Part shown: positions 9,514-17,981 of the stretch, in pieces
Position numbering within the stretch: position 1 is the stretch's first letter
Layout of the letters: each line of letters opens with the position of its first letter
Notes under the pieces: generated by a model
Databases searched by the model: none
What the model saw: only the letters and a program-made list of their open reading frames with translations
Told to the model about the DNA's origin: nothing
Program-made: the position numbers and the translations under genes
Source: Chitinophagaceae bacterium
Lineage (GTDB): Bacteria > Bacteroidota > Bacteroidia > Chitinophagales > Chitinophagaceae
Length of the DNA stretch: 64,000 bases
Assembly: GCA_016702745.1 (NCBI GenBank)
Contig: JADJDJ010000003.1
Coordinates: forward strand, 868,001-932,000
Direction of reading: 5' to 3'

Positions 9514-10299
9514 ATGATACGCCATGCAATGAATCCCTCTTTGAAAAAGGCCTTGCTGCTGCTGGCCGTTGTATTCCTTACTATCGCAGGAAAAACACAG
9601 ATTGTGAATGTGGAAAGTGCCCGGATGCAATCCGACACCGTTGGATGGCAGGGCAGTTTTGGCGCCGCATTCAGTATGACCCGGAATACGATCAAAATTT
9701 TCGGTGCCAATGCGGATGCACATCTCCAGTACAAGACCAGCAATGACCAGGGACTGTGGTTAATCCTCGGAAATTATAATTTACTGAAAGTATCCGGCAA
9801 GAATTTTTTGTCTGATGGCTTATTTCATCTTCGATATAACCGCAAAGTCAATGAGTGGCTGCGCTGGGAATTTTTCGGGCAGTACCAGAACAATGATATC
9901 ACACAAATCAAATCAAGGATCCTGTTGGGTACGGGCCCGCGTTTCAAGCTGATTAAACAACCCCGCTTCAGGATGTATGCAGCCACCCTGCTGATGTATG
10001 AAAATGAAAAAGAAGCCACAATACCTGCAGTCGAGCACAGTGATTTACGCAATAGCAGTTATCTGTCCTTTACCTGGCTACCGCAGGATTATCTGGAGAT
10101 GATCAGTACCACTTATTTCCAGCCCCGGCTGGCTGAGTTCGGTGATTACCGTTTCATGAATCAGTTTATGTTCAAGGTAAAAGCCACTCCTCATTTTTCT
10201 TTAACCGTCAAATGGAATTACCTGCATGATCGTTTCCCTGCCGGAACAGCTCCCAAAACCATTTACAATTACGCCACCGGTTTTACTTATGAACTCTGA
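9514..10299 (+). CDS. DUF481-like outer-membrane beta-barrel protein
   Basis: The 261-residue product has a signal peptide (LLLLAVVFLTIAGKTQ) and a mature part made of alternating hydrophobic strands with aromatic ends (LRYNRKVNEWLRWEFFGQYQ, SRILLGTGPRFKLI, FRMYAATLLMYENE). This pattern is typical of DUF481 outer-membrane barrels. The start at 9514 is chosen because the signal peptide begins shortly after it; the frame is open further upstream into the TPR gene. It closes a three-gene run with the ExbD-like and TPR lipoprotein genes, which suggests an envelope function. The transported or bound substrate is unknown. Confidence 0.7.
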   Translation: MIRHAMNPSLKKALLLLAVVFLTIAGKTQIVNVESARMQSDTVGWQGSFGAAFSMTRNTIKIFGANADAHLQYKTSNDQGLWLILGNYNLLKVSGKNFLSDGLFHLRYNRKVNEWLRWEFFGQYQNNDITQIKSRILLGTGPRFKLIKQPRFRMYAATLLMYENEKEATIPAVEHSDLRNSSYLSFTWLPQDYLEMISTTYFQPRLAEFGDYRFMNQFMFKVKATPHFSLTVKWNYLHDRFPAGTAPKTIYNYATGFTYEL

Positions 10300-10301
10300 G
10301 A

Positions 10302-11245
10302 TCAGCGGATGAACTCCTGATAGGCCCTCTTGCCATAGTACTGATAACGCTTTGAATCGTATGGCGTACCAGCCAGTATCGAATGGATAAATCCATTGTA
10401 TTCCACCTGATGAGTATGATAGATGCCCTGGTTCAGATTGGATTTAAAATAGAACTGAATTTTTTTCTTTTTACTGAACACCGAATGGATACTATCTCCC
10501 GGTTGATAATCCATGGACCAGTCCTGACTGAAATGCCTGACCATCATCCAGCTCCGGTACCAGGTACCCCCCGTGGCTGAAACCACCGGTTTGCCATTGT
10601 ACAAAGCCACACTATCGTTATAGGCAAACACATTGAGTGTGGCCGATTTGTTTTGTTGTAACCATTGCCGCAGGACCGGATAATAACTGCTATCATATCC
10701 ATAATTGCTATCCATAAAACTGATCCGCCTGATATAGGATGGAATAGCTTGCATTCCGGCCAGGTAGCCGAAAATAAAACTGCCTCCCCCGCTATGTCCG
10801 TTGAGATACACCTGCGCATCTTTACCTCCCAATACTGTCTTTAATGAATCCACCAGTGCCGGAATCCTTACCCTGAAATCAGGATGTTTTTGTTTCCAGG
10901 CCGGCCAGCTTTTATAATTGTTCTCGAGGTAAATCACGATCAGGTTGACCGTATTCCATTCCTGTCGGATAAAAATTGTTTGCGCCCGGATATGCTGGAT
11001 ATCAAAATGCCAGTCATCCCGTTCCTGCATTTGCTTTCCCATGGTTTGCGCTGTGCTGTTACCGTTAGGAAGTGCATAGAGGACCAGTACGGTTGGCCGT
11101 TTTGGTTTCATTGGTATGGGCCGATCAATGGTAATAAGGATATCTGAACCGGTCCGGAAGGAATCAATTTTATTGTCAAAAGCCTGTGCTATCGTAAAAC
11201 AACGAATACCCAGGAGTATGAAAAGCTGATTAAAAGGCGCTTCAT
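10302..11245 (-). CDS. Alpha/beta-hydrolase-like exported protein (frameshift at 11221)
   Basis: The body of the protein has a nucleophile-elbow motif GHSGGG (LNGHSGGGSFIFGYLAG) typical of alpha/beta hydrolases. Upstream parts include PTVLVLYALPNGNSTAQTM and later YNGFIHSILAG with a possible catalytic His. In the sequence as given the frame runs past any sensible start. Adding one base to the A4 run at 11221-11224 connects it to the ATG at 11245 and restores a signal peptide (MKRLLIS-FFILLGIRCFTIAQ). The natural product is then about 314 residues and secreted. The substrate is unknown. It ends three bases from the convergent DUF481-like gene. Confidence 0.65.
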
Positions 11246-11332
11246 GATTAAAAAGAGTAGATCTGAATAAATAGTTCTGCTGACACGTATATTTCCTATG
11301 GGGTTCAGATTGCAAATACAAAAGCTGTATTC

Positions 11333-11340
11333 TATTTTTG
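11333..11340 (+). promoter_or_regulatory. -7 promoter box before a short ORF
   Basis: TATTTTTG matches the TAnnTTTG consensus and lies about 90 bases upstream of the 34-residue ORF at 11433. No other plus-strand gene nearby could use it. Confidence 0.4.
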
Positions 11341-11432
11341 CCCCATCTGCACTCCTATCCTTTCTGAATTTCCGTGACCCATTCCTGGAAAACCTGATTT
11401 CGAAATCTATTGTAAAACTAAAAAATCAGGTT

Positions 11433-11537
11433 ATGAAAAAATTTAGACTCCTGCTGGACGATGAAAATGCACAGGCCCGACTGGTGATTGTTGGATTTGT
11501 GATGGCATTTGCGTTGCTTTTCATTTTCTTTTTCTAA
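11433..11537 (+). CDS. Small single-span membrane protein, 34 residues
   Basis: The ORF reads MKKFRLLLDDENAQARLVI then a hydrophobic helix rich in Val, Ala, Leu and Phe to the stop. It has a charged N-terminus and one transmembrane segment at the very end. A good -7 promoter box lies upstream and the ATG follows an AGG-containing stretch (ATCAGGTT). I do not recognise a family. It could be a real small membrane protein or chance; the clear amphipathic-then-hydrophobic layout and upstream promoter favour real. Confidence 0.4.
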   Translation: MKKFRLLLDDENAQARLVIVGFVMAFALLFIFFF

Positions 11538-11569
11538 ACAACTATACCGGGCAAAGTGCTGATCGCTGA

Positions 11570-12574
11570 TCAGATACTTTGCCGGGTTCTTTGTAACAAA
11601 TCCTCCACGGCTATTTTTTCCATGCATTTAAAATGGCCGAGCGGACATTTATTATACCCGATCTTGGAACAGGGACGGCACCAGAGTTTCTGCACCTGTA
11701 TAATCACGTCAGGCACCATGGCAGCACCAAAGTAAGGTGACATTCCAAATGCAGGTACTGTATTTCCCAAGATAGAAATAATGGGCTTTTTATACGCGGC
11801 TGCAATATGCATCAGTCCTGTATCATGGGTAATCACCAGTTTGGCTTTACGGACCAGGTCGGCGCTTTCGTTCAGACTGAATTTACCACAGGCGTTGTAC
11901 ACTTTGATATCATCCACGGCTGCGATGGCTTCAGCAGCTTCCTTGTCTTCCGGACCACCGAGTAAAATAACCGGATGTTTTATTTGAGTGCAGAATTCTT
12001 TCCATTTGTGAACGGGCCATTTCTTGGTATTATGCGCAGCCCCGATCACACAGGCAATATAACCGGCCTGATGGGAAGCGGGAATATCTTTCAGTTTTGT
12101 TTTCTCTTCTTCGGCAATAAAATAATCAAGTCCCTGACCGTCATTTTTTACGCCAAAGGATTCAACTGTTTTCAGATAGCGGTCTACAATATGCACTTTG
12201 GGCAGCAGGTTAATCTTCAGCGCCGTGAGCAGGTATTTCTGAATATTTAATTTGTAAAAGGAAAAGGCTTTTACTTTCCCGGTTCGTCCTGCGGACAGCG
12301 CTTTTTTAACTCTTAGTGTTTTTACATTATGATGCAGGTCGATGATATAGTCGTAAGATTCGGTTTTTAATTCCTCGATCATCAGTTCCCAGCTATGGGC
12401 CAGCACATGTATTTTATCTATGTAGGGATTATGTTGTACGACTGACAGGAATTTATCTTTCACCAGAAAATGAATCTCTGCCTCCGGCACCTGTTGTTTC
12501 AGACAGCGGACCACCGGTGTGGTGAGTACGATATCACCAATCGAAGAGAATCGTATGATCAGGAATTTGGGCAC
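11570..12574 (-). CDS. Glycosyltransferase family 9 (heptosyltransferase-like)
   Basis: This 334-residue protein matches the GT-B heptosyltransferase family. The N-terminus has the acceptor-side motif (FLIIRFSSIGDIVLTTPVVR), and the C-terminal half has the nucleotide-sugar site (VITHDTGLMHIAAAYKKP, ISILGNT). It probably adds a sugar to the lipopolysaccharide core at the inner membrane. The specific sugar cannot be told. The start is GTG, nine bases after the stop of the MFS gene, so it is the third gene of a DedA-MFS-GT9 operon. The Cys-containing C-terminus (CRPCSKIGYNKCPLG) is common in Bacteroidota members. Confidence 0.85.
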   Translation of the reverse strand: MPKFLIIRFSSIGDIVLTTPVVRCLKQQVPEAEIHFLVKDKFLSVVQHNPYIDKIHVLAHSWELMIEELKTESYDYIIDLHHNVKTLRVKKALSAGRTGKVKAFSFYKLNIQKYLLTALKINLLPKVHIVDRYLKTVESFGVKNDGQGLDYFIAEEEKTKLKDIPASHQAGYIACVIGAAHNTKKWPVHKWKEFCTQIKHPVILLGGPEDKEAAEAIAAVDDIKVYNACGKFSLNESADLVRKAKLVITHDTGLMHIAAAYKKPIISILGNTVPAFGMSPYFGAAMVPDVIIQVQKLWCRPCSKIGYNKCPLGHFKCMEKIAVEDLLQRTRQSI

Positions 12575-12583
12575 TGCCTGGAA

Positions 12584-13849
12584 TTATGGATACATTTCTT
12601 CCGTTTCAAGATAATCAAGGTCCTTGTGAAAAGTTTCTTCTGTAAAATAAGCCGCGATCAGTGTGATGGCCATCACCACGATGCCGGTGATAATTGCGCT
12701 GTATACAAAGGACCATCCATTGGTTTTCTGAAACCAGTTGACAAACATCAGGTTGATCAATGGCACGGATCCCCGCACCATATTGGGAATGGTGGTTGCC
12801 GCAGTGGCACGGAGATTGGTTCCAAACTGTTCGGCTCCCATTGTGACAAAGATGGCCCAGAATCCGGTACTGAAACCCAGCATCGTACAGGCAATATACA
12901 TACTGGCATCGTTGTGGATATTACCACTGAAGAAATAAATTCCGGAAACAATGCTAAAGAAATAGAAGAGGTAAAGCGCTTTCTTACGGCTTTTGAAATA
13001 CTGGCTCACAAATCCAACCAGTATATCGCCAATGGCGATAGCTGCATAGGCATACATGATGGCCCTGCCGGACTCGACTTTATTCTCCCCATAAAATTCA
13101 GTGGCAAAACGGTTGCTGAGGTTCACGAGAATGCCGATGACATACCAGGTAGGCAAGCCGATAAGGATGGCCAGTAAGTATTTGCGGAAGCGACGGGCAT
13201 TGGTAAAAAACATCAGGAAATTTCCCCGGACCACTTTGGAATCGCGAACCTGCTTAAACATTCCGCTTTCTGCCACGGAAATACGAAGGAAGAGAAGCAT
13301 GACTCCCAGACCAGCACCAATTTTATAACAGAGACGCCAGTCATTGGTTAACTGGAATGTAAAGTAAGCGGCCACTGCCCCAAAGAGTCCGATCCCGGCC
13401 ACGAGGGAAGTGCCGATCCCTCTTTTATTTTTAGGAAGCAATTCACTCACCAGGGTAATACCCGCACCGAGTTCACCTGCCAGTCCGATCCCTGCTGCAA
13501 AACGGGCATATGCATATTGCTGAACATCCTGTACAAAGCCGGTGAAAAAATTGGCAATGGAATAAAGAATGATGGACCCAAAGAGTACACTCAGCCTGCC
13601 TTTTTTATCACCCATCACCCCCCAGATAATCCCACCGATTAATAATCCCCACATTTGCCAGTTGATCACCATCGTGCTGGCACCTATCACTTCTTTGGTG
13701 TTGGTAAGATCCACTCCCAATCCTTTCAGACTCGGTTCTCTGACAATGGTAAACAGCAGGAGGTCATATATATCTACAAAATAACCCAGTGCTGCCACGA
13801 TCACAGCAATATTAAAAACGGAAGCTGGTTTTTGAGCGGGGGCAGTCAT
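12584..13849 (-). CDS. MFS transporter, metabolite:H+ symporter type
   Basis: The 421-residue protein has twelve predicted membrane helices. The loop after helix 2 carries the MFS signature (GDKKGRLSVLFG), and helix 4-5 reads FAAGIGLAGELGAGITLVSE with LLPKNKRGIG, the form found in the metabolite:H+ symporter and sugar porter groups. It likely imports a small organic acid or osmolyte by proton symport across the inner membrane. The substrate is not readable. It is 15 bases downstream of the DedA gene and 9 bases upstream of the glycosyltransferase gene, consistent with one transcript. Confidence 0.85.
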   Translation of the reverse strand: MTAPAQKPASVFNIAVIVAALGYFVDIYDLLLFTIVREPSLKGLGVDLTNTKEVIGASTMVINWQMWGLLIGGIIWGVMGDKKGRLSVLFGSIILYSIANFFTGFVQDVQQYAYARFAAGIGLAGELGAGITLVSELLPKNKRGIGTSLVAGIGLFGAVAAYFTFQLTNDWRLCYKIGAGLGVMLLFLRISVAESGMFKQVRDSKVVRGNFLMFFTNARRFRKYLLAILIGLPTWYVIGILVNLSNRFATEFYGENKVESGRAIMYAYAAIAIGDILVGFVSQYFKSRKKALYLFYFFSIVSGIYFFSGNIHNDASMYIACTMLGFSTGFWAIFVTMGAEQFGTNLRATAATTIPNMVRGSVPLINLMFVNWFQKTNGWSFVYSAIITGIVVMAITLIAAYFTEETFHKDLDYLETEEMYP

Positions 13850-13864
13850 CGTTAATACACTGAT

Positions 13865-14616
13865 TTATGCGGTGGGGGTTGTTGTATCCTTCTTTTTCCT
13901 CCCACTCATCATTTTAATAATCACCGGTGCTGTTGTCACCAGCACGATGCCCAGCACAATGATTTCCAGGTGTTCTTTTAAATCAAACCCAAACTGGATC
14001 AATATCCATTTTTGCAGAAAGAATCCGCCGAGAACCATGGTGGTAACCCAGGCAAAGCAACCAATCACATTATAAAAATGAAATTTCTTGCGATCCATTT
14101 GTACGATACCTGCCACGATGGGTGCAAAGGTTCTGATAAAGGGAAGAAAACGGGCACCGATCACCGCCAGTCCACCATGCTTTTCATAAAAATCATGGGC
14201 CTGGTGCAGGTAACGTTTTTTAAATAAGAAGCGATCTCTCCAGTGATACATAGCAGGACCTACTTTTTTGCCGGTCCAGTACCCTACAGCATTTCCGAGA
14301 ATACCACAGGCAGATATCAATCCGACCAGGACCATTAAATCGAACCAGTAACTGTAGTTGGGATAATGCATCCCGAACCAATTCAATACTTCATTCCCCA
14401 GTCCGGGTTGCATGATGCCATCACTGTCCTTCAATTCATGCGCATAGATCCCTGCCACAAAGAGCAGGGAATCTCCGGGTAAAAGAAACCAACAAAGAGA
14501 CCTGTTTCTGCAAACACCACAAAGAGCAGCAGCCAGAGTCCGCCATTTTCAATATACCATTGCGGTTGAAAAAGCTGGCTCCAGTGAAAGCTATCGAGTA
14601 AGAAGAAGATGTCCAT
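13865..14616 (-). CDS. DedA/VTT family membrane protein (frameshift at 14480)
   Basis: Two frames together give one DedA-family protein of about 250 residues. The N-terminal part ends at FAETGLFVGFF. The natural continuation LPGDSLLFVAGIYAHEL appears when one base is restored in the A4 run at 14480-14483. The conserved FLPG(D/E) re-entrant motif sits right at the break. The later motif GARFLPFIRTFAPIVAG is intact. DedA/VTT proteins are thought to move lipids such as undecaprenyl phosphate or phosphatidylethanolamine across the inner membrane. It is the first gene of the operon with the MFS and glycosyltransferase genes, which fits a role in envelope glycolipid supply. Confidence 0.8.
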
Positions 14617-14621
14617 GATTA

Positions 14622-14755
14622 GGTATTGGGAATTAGGTATTTGTTAATAGGAATTAGTTATTGCTTTGTCCGCCGAAGCTTTAGCGAAGGCGGAGGGATT
14701 AGGTATTGGGTATTAGATATTGAGATATTATGATATTAAGATATTAGGATATTGA
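14622..14755. repeat. AT-rich degenerate repeat with inverted core
   Basis: The region is built from variants of GGAATTAGGTATT and GATATTAGGATATT around an inverted core (TCCGCC...GCGAAGGCGGA, about 14669-14695). A related core in the same AT-rich context lies near 59415-59450. No gene is visible between 14617 and 14743. Confidence 0.6.
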
Positions 14756-16153
14756 GGGTTTATCGCGGATGGCATCGGCTGTTTTTTCATTAAAGGCCAA
14801 TGCTTTTTCATCATCAAATTCTCCTTCCCAGCGGGCGATTACGCAGCTGGCGAGGGTATTACCGATTACATTCACGGAAGTGCGGGCCATGTCCATCAGC
14901 TCATCAATCCCAAAAATGGCAGCGATGGGCCACATGGGCAGGTGAAACTGATCAGCCGTGGCAATTAATATCACCAGCGATGCCCTGGGTACTGCCGCTA
15001 CACCTTTACTGGTCAGCATCAATATCAATCCCATGGTCAACTGGGCACCGATACTCAGGTGCATGCCTGCTGCCTGGGCCACAAACACCGAAGCCAGGGA
15101 TAGATATAATGTTGTACCATCCAGGTTAAATGTATATCCGGTCGGAATCACAAAAGAGACAATCCTTCTTGGTACGCCGAATTTTTCCATATTCTCCATG
15201 GCCTTGGGCAGGGCAGAATCTGAACTGGTAGTGGCAAAGGCAATAGACACCGGTTCGCGAATGGCCTGGATGAATTTTTTAATGGGCAACTTGATAAACA
15301 TGGCCACGGGTAATAAAACGCCAAAGAGAAAAACGATCAGGGCGGCATATAAGGTCAGTACCAGTTGCATCAGGTTTTTCAATACACCGATACCCAGGTG
15401 ACCTACCGTAACGGCCATCGCGGCCCCAATACCAATCGGAGCAAAGTACATGATGATATTGGTGAACTTGAACATGGCTTCAGACAAACTCTCACAGGCC
15501 CGGATCATGGGTCTTTTCTTCTCATCTTTTAACATGGCCAGTCCGATGGCAAAAAGCACAGAGAACACCACAATCTGTAATACCTTACCATCATAGATCG
15601 CTTTAATAAAATTGGTCGGGAAAATATCTACAATATGTTCGTCCCAGGTCAGGGCCTTTGTCTCCGGTAATTTTTCCATGATCTCCGGCTGTACAATACC
15701 CACTCCTGCCTGAGAAATATTAATCGCGATGATACCAATGACGAGGGCAATGGTCGTAACCACTTCAAAATAAAGCAGGGACTTCCATCCGAGCCGGCCT
15801 ACCTGTTTCAGATTCGAATGACCCGCGATACCTACCACCAGCGTGGAGAATAAAAGCGGAGCCACGATGGTCTTAACCAGGTTGAGGAAAATCTGCCGGA
15901 GGAATTTCAATTGCTGAGAGAAGGCCGGAAATTCAAAACCCACCAAAACCCCCAGCACCATGGCCGCCATGATCCAGGCAGTGAGGGATTTTTTGAACCA
16001 GGCATAGATCATTAATGAAGCCGTAAACACCCAGCGGCTGACCGATAAAACAATTTCAGGTACAGCAGCGATCCGGTTCCAGGAAATTACATGGATGATC
16101 GCCATCAGTGTAAAAAGCGCCAGGGCCAGCAATCCGGCTTTACGTTGGTTCAT
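14744..16153 (-). CDS. Dicarboxylate/amino acid:cation symporter (DAACS)
   Basis: The 469-residue protein belongs to the glutamate/aspartate/C4-dicarboxylate transporter family. Diagnostic parts are the hairpin-1 serine-rich motif (FATTSSDSALPKAMENM), the NMDGT-like motif (YTFNLDGTTLYLS) and hairpin 2 (TSKGVAAVPRASLVIL). Normal members have about 420 residues; the extra N-terminus forms two additional hydrophobic helices. It moves its substrate together with Na+ or H+ across the inner membrane. The first of three neighbouring carriers, it is divergent from the other two. The AT-rich repeat lies directly after its stop. Confidence 0.88.
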   Translation of the reverse strand: MNQRKAGLLALALFTLMAIIHVISWNRIAAVPEIVLSVSRWVFTASLMIYAWFKKSLTAWIMAAMVLGVLVGFEFPAFSQQLKFLRQIFLNLVKTIVAPLLFSTLVVGIAGHSNLKQVGRLGWKSLLYFEVVTTIALVIGIIAINISQAGVGIVQPEIMEKLPETKALTWDEHIVDIFPTNFIKAIYDGKVLQIVVFSVLFAIGLAMLKDEKKRPMIRACESLSEAMFKFTNIIMYFAPIGIGAAMAVTVGHLGIGVLKNLMQLVLTLYAALIVFLFGVLLPVAMFIKLPIKKFIQAIREPVSIAFATTSSDSALPKAMENMEKFGVPRRIVSFVIPTGYTFNLDGTTLYLSLASVFVAQAAGMHLSIGAQLTMGLILMLTSKGVAAVPRASLVILIATADQFHLPMWPIAAIFGIDELMDMARTSVNVIGNTLASCVIARWEGEFDDEKALAFNEKTADAIRDKPSIS

Positions 16154-16316
16154 GCTTTAAATTGTATGGTTTCAAAACTAATGGTTTAAGACCAAAAAAC
16201 AGCAGCTGCCGCTTGAATAACCCGGTTCCCGCAGGTGGATAATTTTAGGCCCTGCTTCCAAATAATTAGCTACTTTCCCTGTTTATTCTATCTTTCTGAA
16301 CCTAAACCAACACTGC

Positions 16317-17957
16317 ATGAGGATATCTCTTAAGAAACTGTGCGCTATTCTGGCTTTTAGTGGACTACTTCCACTGGCTCTTCAGGCTCAGGAAAAGCCA
16401 TCCAAAGGCATTGATGAGCGGATCAACGAAGCTTTTCAACCTGTAACGGATGCCACTAATAATATAGTTTTTTATTCAATTAAGGTTGGGGATTCCAGTA
16501 TCCCGCTGATCGTGGTATTGCTGGCCCTTGGTGCTTTGTTTTTTACACTGGTTTTCCGCTTTGCTAATATCCGGCTTTTTGGTTTGGCTATCAAGGTAGT
16601 TAGAGGCAAGTATGATGATCTGGAAAAGGATGCTGTTCCGGTTAAATCTGAGGTGAATATGGCTGGTGGGGATATTGTTGATACCATCAGAAATGAAGCC
16701 CATCACGGAGAAGTGAACCATTTTCAGGCCCTGGCTACTGCTGTTTCAGGTACTGTAGGCCTGGGTAATATTGCAGGTGTAGCGGTGGCTATTGCCATTG
16801 GTGGACCCGGAGCAACATTCTGGATGATTGTATGCGGTCTGATTGGCATGAGCAGCAAATTTGTAGAATGTACCCTGGGTGTTAAATACCGGGATATTGA
16901 TAAAAACGGGGTGGTATACGGGGGACCGATGTATTACCTTAAAAAAGGTTTTGCGGAGAAAAACCTTCCCATGCTGGGTAAAATTCTGGCTGGTCTTTTT
17001 GCGGTGCTTTGTGTAGGTGGATCCTTTGGAGGGGGTAATGCCTTTCAATCGAATCAGGCTGCCCAGCAGATTACTTCCATGACCGGGATGACAGGCACTT
17101 CGGCCGGTTTTATTATTGGTCTTGTTTTGGCAACAATCACCGGTATTGTAATCATTGGGGGCATCAAAAAAATTGCAACAGTTACAGAAAAGATCGTCCC
17201 TTTCATGGCACTGCTGTATATAGCGGCCTCTTTAGTCATCATCTTTGCCAACTTCAGTTTTATTGATGATGCTTTCCGGATGATTTTTACAGAAGCCTTT
17301 TCACCCAGGGCCGGACTGGGAGGTTTAATGGGTGTACTGATAATTGGATTCAGAAGAGCTGCATTTTCCAATGAAGCCGGTGCGGGTTCGGCTTCCATTG
17401 CCCACTCTGCGGTAAAAACCAAATATCCTGCCTCTGAGGGTGTAGTTGCTTTGCTGGAGCCTTTTATTGATACCGTTGTGATTTGTACCATGACAGCACT
17501 GGTGATTATCATGTTTAATAAAGATGGCCAGATGTTTCCTTACGGTGGAGATGGCAGGGGTGCTGTAGTGCTAAATGCGAACGGACAGTCAGTAAGTGGT
17601 GTGGACCTGACTTCTATTGCCTATAATGAAGTCATTCCCCATTTTTCCTATGTACTGACGATTGCCATTGTACTCTTTGCTTTTTCCACAATGATCAGCT
17701 GGAGTTATTACGGACTGCAGGCCTGGAAATACCTGTTTGGCCGGAGTAAAGCGGCAGATCTCACTTATAAATTTCTTTTCCTGGCCTTTGTAATCATCGG
17801 TGCTTCTATTTCACTGACTGCGGTAACCGATTTTTCTGATGCCATGATTCTGGCGATGGTATTTCCAAATATGATTGGTCTGCTTTTCCTTTTCCCCCGG
17901 GTAAGAGAAGAACTGACCCGATATTTGAATGCAATAAAAAATTTCAAAAACAAATAA
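16317..17957 (+). CDS. Alanine/glycine:cation symporter (AGCS)
   Basis: This protein of 546 residues has an N-terminal signal-like segment (LCAILAFSGLLPLALQAQ) typical for Bacteroidota members, then about ten membrane helices. The family motif SNEAGAGSASIAHSAVKT is intact near residue 350. An earlier conserved block reads GTVGLGNIAGVAVAIAIGGPG. It takes up alanine or glycine with sodium. Upstream at about 16286 is TATCTTTC, a weak -7 box with a leader of about 25 bases. The APC permease gene follows after 24 bases and is probably co-transcribed. Confidence 0.9.
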   Translation: MRISLKKLCAILAFSGLLPLALQAQEKPSKGIDERINEAFQPVTDATNNIVFYSIKVGDSSIPLIVVLLALGALFFTLVFRFANIRLFGLAIKVVRGKYDDLEKDAVPVKSEVNMAGGDIVDTIRNEAHHGEVNHFQALATAVSGTVGLGNIAGVAVAIAIGGPGATFWMIVCGLIGMSSKFVECTLGVKYRDIDKNGVVYGGPMYYLKKGFAEKNLPMLGKILAGLFAVLCVGGSFGGGNAFQSNQAAQQITSMTGMTGTSAGFIIGLVLATITGIVIIGGIKKIATVTEKIVPFMALLYIAASLVIIFANFSFIDDAFRMIFTEAFSPRAGLGGLMGVLIIGFRRAAFSNEAGAGSASIAHSAVKTKYPASEGVVALLEPFIDTVVICTMTALVIIMFNKDGQMFPYGGDGRGAVVLNANGQSVSGVDLTSIAYNEVIPHFSYVLTIAIVLFAFSTMISWSYYGLQAWKYLFGRSKAADLTYKFLFLAFVIIGASISLTAVTDFSDAMILAMVFPNMIGLLFLFPRVREELTRYLNAIKNFKNK

Positions 17958-17981
17958 TCAGTTTATCATTAAAATCAAGTT

